Made by a program: the position numbers and the translations under genes
Shown here: positions 32,501 through 36,268 of the stretch, piece by piece
Numbering within the stretch: the first letter of the stretch is position 1
How the letters are laid out: every line of letters starts with the position of its first letter
From: Poteriospumella lacustris
Lineage: Eukaryota > Sar > Chrysophyceae > Chromulinales > Dinobryaceae
Direction: 5' to 3'
Length of the DNA stretch: 36,268 nucleotides
NCBI GenBank assembly: GCA_008000375.1
Contig: SMOI01000278.1
Span: 4,407-40,674 of the forward strand
The notes under the pieces: generated by a model
What the model saw: the letters and a program-made list of their open reading frames with translations, nothing else
Databases searched by the model: none
What the model was told of the DNA's origin: nothing

Positions 32501-34297
32501 TCGCCAACCCCCGTCGCCAACTACGCGACCGCACCCAACTGCGCCCACCTCGACGCTACGCCCTTAATCTGACAGTCCGCAAAGCCATCGACAGCTACGG
32601 AGAAGACGCGCGAACCGCCATAGCAGCCGAGTTCCAAAGCCTACTGGACAAAAAGGTTTGGACACCCATCAAACACATTGACCAAGCCCAGACATCGAAA
32701 CACGCGCGGGTCTTACCATGCTCAATGTTCCTGAAAGCAAAGCACCTTCCAGATGGAAAGTTCGATAAGCTTAAAGCGCGCCTAGTGGCAGGCGGACATC
32801 TGACTGACAAGTCACTGTACAACTTCGACGAATGCGCCGCTGACACGGTCAAGACGGAAACCCTCATGACCACCCTCGCCATCGCTGCCCACGATTCAAT
32901 GCACATCGAAACGATGGACTTCCCCACCGCATACTTGAACGGAAAACTGAAGGACACACAAGTCATGCGGATCGACCGATTCCTCGCCTCCATCCTGACC
33001 GGCATCGACAACTCGTACAGACAATTCCTCCAACGCAACGGAACCATCCTGGTGAACCTCCACGGTGCACTCTATGGACTCCCCGAGGCAGGCAAAATAT
33101 GGTTCAACAAGCTGAAATCCTCGCTCCTCCGCATTGGCCTCAAACAATCACCTGAAGACCCATGTCTATTCAACATTCGCGAGGGCAAACACAGTTCCAC
33201 GATGGTCTTACATGTTGATGATATCCTCCACACATACTCGGATACTCGGCAAACGAATTCGCAACGCCCTTGTACGAGAATACCCAGGATTGAAAGTGTC
33301 ACAATTGACAAACAACAACGAAGTCTCATATCAATCACAAAGACAACGAAGCCCGACAAAACAACGGTCATCCACCTAAAAATGCCCAAATACGTCTGCG
33401 AAACTCTGGAAGAGTATGGGGTCAGCGGGTCAGCGAAGACGCCCGCCACCAGCGACCTATTCAGCATCGACCAGACCGAGGAACAACTGGGATGTCCAAG
33501 AACGTTCTTGGGACGAGTCATGAAACTCATGTACTTAGCAAAGAAAATACGGCCCGGCCTTCTGCTTCCAGTATCCTTTCTGGCAACCCGTGCCCAGGCA
33601 CCGACACTACAAGACTGGACGAAGCTCAAACGAGTCTACCGGTATCTCAATTCAACGAAAGACACGCACCTATCAATGAATCCAAAGGACCTATCGATAC
33701 ACGCATACGTTGATGCAAGCTATGCCGTCCACGCCGACAGGAAAGGCCACTCCGGCCGCATCCTCTGCATCGGACCTCACGGTGTCCCAATCAGCACGAA
33801 GAGCAACAAGCAGCACCTCGTAACTCGATCCAGCACGGAGAGTGAACTCATAAGCCTCGCAGACAGCACTGCAGATGTCCTCTGGACAGCTCGTCTCCTC
33901 AAATTCCTCAAGCCAAACCTTCGTCACCAGCCGACCATCCACCATGACAACAAGTCCACCATCCTCATGGCAAACGTTGGCCATGGAGGCAAAACCGGCA
34001 ACTCAAAACATATCGCAACAAGATATTTTTTTTATCAAACAACATCTGGACAATGGAGACGTAAAAATTGCCTACCTTCCGACGACCGACATGACCGCAG
34101 ACTTGCTGACCAAACCACTGGCCGGCCAGCTCTTCCGTCGCTTCCGCGACCACCTGTTGAACGGATCTACCGCCGAAGAACGGCCATTCCCACTTCACAA
34201 CGACTCTCGCTACGGCAAACCACCGCTTGAGCCGAAGGAGTGTGTTGGACAGCCGAAGCCGCCCAGCAGCAAGCTGCTGAAACGCTCAGCGAAATAG
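29548..34297 (+). pseudogene. Copia Gag-Pol polyprotein, frame-disrupted
   Basis: A single frame is open from ATG 29548 to 34230 (1,560 codons). Gag ends in a CCHC zinc knuckle, CWHCDREGHTAENC (residues 305-318). The protease has DTGA (432-435). The pre-integrase and integrase have CAEC and the D652, D710, E742 catalytic triad. A Pro-rich linker follows (about 910-1000). Reverse transcriptase has FPTAYLNGKL, LYGLPEAGK and LHVDDI (Asp 1224-1225; HVDD in place of the usual YVDD). RNase H has YVDAS (Asp 1389), SSTESEL and HDNKS. Frame breaks: about 33235-33335 the sense reading lies one frame over although the main frame stays open. After the T8 run at 34026-34033 the conserved C-terminal Copia segment continues in the +1 frame to 34297, inside the LTR. 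Very probably inactive. Confidence 0.88.
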
Positions 34298-34460
34298 CCG
34301 TTGCGATCAGACTCGCCGAGAAAGCTCGACCAGTCAGATCAAACAGAAAGACTACCCAAAATAGTAATCGACATATTCTAATTATATTATCAATTGGTCC
34401 TACCTCATATTGCGTTAGTTGATCCACTCCTATCCTAGGCGGGAGTTGGATTCTTCTGCA
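34243..34460 (+). repeat. 3' LTR of the Copia element
   Basis: The 218 bp begin TGTTGGACAG just after a purine tract and end TTCTTCTGCA. It is near-identical to 17178-17385 except for a few substitutions and an extra cgggagttgg before the terminal attcttct. The two LTRs have the same orientation. Confidence 0.85.
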
Positions 34461-34462
34461 CC

Positions 34463-34723
34463 TCAGCCCCTGACAACAAGCAACTTCTTTCGCTGCCGCT
34501 CTTCGACACGGTTCTTTTGTTCCACCGACAGCGTCACGATCTGTCGCCAAATCAGCTGTGCCGCCGCTTGCAAGTTGCCCGTGTAGACGAGTAAGGCCAC
34601 CGCGACGTTGGCCCCCGCCATCAACATCCGGACTGAGCGGAAGCTATCCTCGGCGTGTTGCTGGCTGTAACGTAGGTTCCGCCTTCTTGTAACACGGGTG
34701 ATTTTGGTACCAAAATTCCGTTG
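34463..34723 (-). CDS. Orphan terminal exon of an unrecognised host gene (5' part not found)
   Basis: An 86-codon frame ends in TGA at 34465-34463. A plausible acceptor (ctgacag) precedes 34723, and just upstream the same frame has a stop, so this should be a last exon or remnant. Residues read QQRNFGTKITRVTRRR, then SFRSVRMLMAGANVAVALLV (possible membrane segment), and finish with a charged Lys/Arg/Glu-rich tail. Composition and GC content resemble the host genes on the left rather than the transposons. No upstream exon was found in the window to the right. The Copia LTR abuts it two bases past the stop. The family was not recognised. Confidence 0.4.
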   Translation of the reverse strand, partial: QRNFGTKITRVTRRRNLRYSQQHAEDSFRSVRMLMAGANVAVALLVYTGNLQAAAQLIWRQIVTLSVEQKNRVEERQRKKLLVVRG

Positions 34724-36268
34724 CTGTCAGGCCTGGGGAATAGTTAAGTGCAATGGCAATTAAGTGCAAGTATAATTGAGTATACTTACTAATTATTTGC
34801 GAATATCCATTAAAGTAGTTAATTAAGTTCATTAACTATTCCTACTACATTCCCAAGTAAGTAGGAATTAACCAGAGAACCCTTAGTGAAACCCTACTTA
34901 TGTACGTCTATTGCATTCTTCCATATATACATAGGGCACAAGAACTACACAATATGTCCGCGATGCCAACCAGTGCCGCCGAACAAGGCGCTCTGGTCAG
35001 TCAAATGATTATCATCGACATTGTCGTCAAATGTCGTCAAGACTTCCTTCTTTAGCGCTGCTTTCCAGCTCCGTTGAAATATCATCCACCTCCGTTGATT
35101 CTGGATGATCATCATCGACATCACCCCATTCTCCGACATGATTATCTAGGACCAAACCTTCGTTGGTCTTCATCTCTTGTACACGCTGACAAGGCAGAGC
35201 GACAGTTTCCAAAATGAATTGATTCATGCAATCGCCTCATGTTGTAGCTTTTCCAACAAAGCAGAACGAATCTGATGCAGGGCATCTGGCGAATCCTTGG
35301 TACCGACCAACGAGAAGTGAAACGCCGAAGGGAAATTTTGACGGGCAGTTCGTTGGGCAACTGTATAAAGAGTTGATGGCCTGCCGAGAGCATCCCTTTG
35401 GATTTGCCTTTACCTGCCATCGTTATGCACTCCAGTTTTTGATAAATGATGCAGAGCATGGCCTTAGCGCGAGCATCTGACACTAATAGTGGCAATAGCC
35501 AGAGGCAATAGTGGCTTTGTATCACAGTCGCTTTGATCTGCTCAGCCAAGTGCTAAATTCGCAACCAATGCCAACTTTCCTTTTGTAGAGCACCAGGTGT
35601 CGTCAAGACGAACGACTTGATAAAGTTCAACTGCGAGACCGAGAATTGAACTTGCAGGGATCGAACTGTGTTGAGAAATAAGTCCCAAACGAAATCTCTT
35701 GAACCCGTCAAATTTTGTTCAGGGTTTTTCAACCGACCAACGAGATGTCTCGAGGTGAAACCGAGGTCGTGTCGCAGACGAACCGAGGTTGCCACCGAGA
35801 GACAGCGAGAGGTCGCAGTTGAAAAACCGAGGAAAACAACGAGGAGGCGGGGAGGGTGAACCGAAGGACTTATTATAGAGGTATTTAATTCAGTGTGTGT
35901 AACAGAAGAAGTCTAAACATAACGGTAAATATATTGAAGGGTGTATCTTGGAGGGGCAGGGGACAAACGTTTTTGCGAGGGACTGTGGTAGACCCTTTCG
36001 ATCTTCCTTCTTCATTCATGCTCCACTCTCGTCCACCTATTTGAAATAGATAGGTTGATGGATAGTCACAATTGAAAATTGTTTGTAGCGGTTATTGATA
36101 ATTGCTTTTAGCGGTTCATCATGGGCGAGATCAGTAGTTGAAATTGTGAAGTAAGGAATCAGGATTGCCCTCTACGACCCACATGCTTCCTTGTGGCCTT
36201 ACACAGGCCTTCCGCACGTCAGTCGGTGCGGTGGTTTCCGTTATATGGTGCAGTGCACCATATAGCAG
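34724..36268. other. AT-richer region without a confident gene
   Basis: The segment 34740-34960 is strongly AT-rich with ttaatta/gtaagtagg-type short repeats. Minus-strand open frames at 35549-35142 and 35227-35027 (acidic, Asp/Glu-rich C end) share a boundary region and may be remnants of a mobile-element protein, but no motif supports that. The segment 35700-35860 is rich in gaccgag/accgagg repeats. Strong hairpins occur at 36212-36231 and 36242-36264. Confidence 0.5.
36242..36264. repeat. Perfect 11-bp inverted repeat at right edge
   Basis: The arm tatatggtgca and its exact reverse complement are separated by one G. Just before it, ccgcac (36212-36217) can pair with gtgcgg (36226-36231). 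Two adjacent stems near the window end may mark the terminus of a mobile element that continues to the right. Confidence 0.8.

Larger units (their letters stand above)
29366..34460 (+). mobile_element. Ty1/Copia retrotransposon, 5' LTR not found
   Basis: The element has Copia-order domains (gag, protease, integrase, reverse transcriptase, RNase H) followed by a short purine tract (gccgaaggag) and an LTR at 34243-34460. The left limit is inferred from the point where the segmental duplication loses identity (29365/29366). The 29366-29547 leader contains an A16 run near 29457-29473 and a gttggtgtaccaccaac inverted repeat near 29508, but no copy of the LTR. The element is therefore 5'-truncated, or its 5' LTR has been separated (compare 17178-17385). 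Confidence 0.85.

Noticed and set aside
1-36268. CRISPR arrays, bacterial operons, tRNA or rRNA genes
   Set aside because: The direct repeats found are coding minisatellites, LTRs or segmental duplications without spacer structure. No tRNA or rRNA signature was recognised, and spliced genes show the DNA is eukaryotic.

Overview
This is a eukaryotic nuclear window. Protein genes carry short GT-AG introns (63-102 nt in host genes, 59 and 67 nt in one transposon), and about half the window is transposon-derived. Three things suggest a heterokont (stramenopile) alga or an oomycete-like relative: an RCC1-like ectodomain joined to a very long 'PSxQ' tetrapeptide repeat and membrane segments, a pair of amino-acid-permease-like carriers, and co-occurring Helitron and Copia elements. 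The species cannot be named from the sequence, and the lineage is an inference.

Left half (1-17 kb, GC-rich, host genes). A single uninterrupted minus-strand reading frame of at least 1,898 codons starts at 5696 and runs off the left edge. It encodes a signal peptide, seven RCC1-like blades, about 650 residues of PSxQ repeat, a cysteine-bearing ectodomain and several membrane segments. Next come two head-to-head APC-superfamily permease paralogues (9351 to 7441, minus; 9921 to 11909, plus) with the same three-exon structure and a shared 569-bp promoter interval holding an (ATG)24 microsatellite. Then come an MSH2-type mismatch-repair ATPase (15213 to 12652, minus, two exons) that appears to lack the N-terminal MutS domain I, and a divergently transcribed nitronate monooxygenase (15588-16733, plus).

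Right half (17-36 kb, transposon-rich). A lone 208-bp LTR (17178-17385) is followed by a large minus-strand Helitron (coding part 17521-26790). Its Rep/helicase polyprotein has STPR-like repeats, a cysteine-rich region, an HUH/Y2 replication initiator, a PIF1-like helicase and two tandem Ulp1/C48 cysteine-protease domains. It is interrupted by two opposite frameshifts and one stop. After it lie a 196-bp tandem duplication and a three-copy segmental tandem array (27571-29365), one copy of which carries a PSxQ-type minisatellite. A Copia retrotransposon (29366-34460, plus) follows, with a 3' LTR of the same family as the lone LTR, no recognisable 5' LTR, and frame breaks. Its 3' LTR ends two bases from the stop codon of an orphan terminal exon (34463-34723, minus). 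The remainder is AT-richer sequence without a confident gene and ends in strong hairpins.

Functional links are limited. The two permeases probably share control through one bidirectional promoter, and MSH2 and the nitronate monooxygenase share a 374-bp divergent interval. Everything right of 17.1 kb looks like layered transposon insertion and local duplication.
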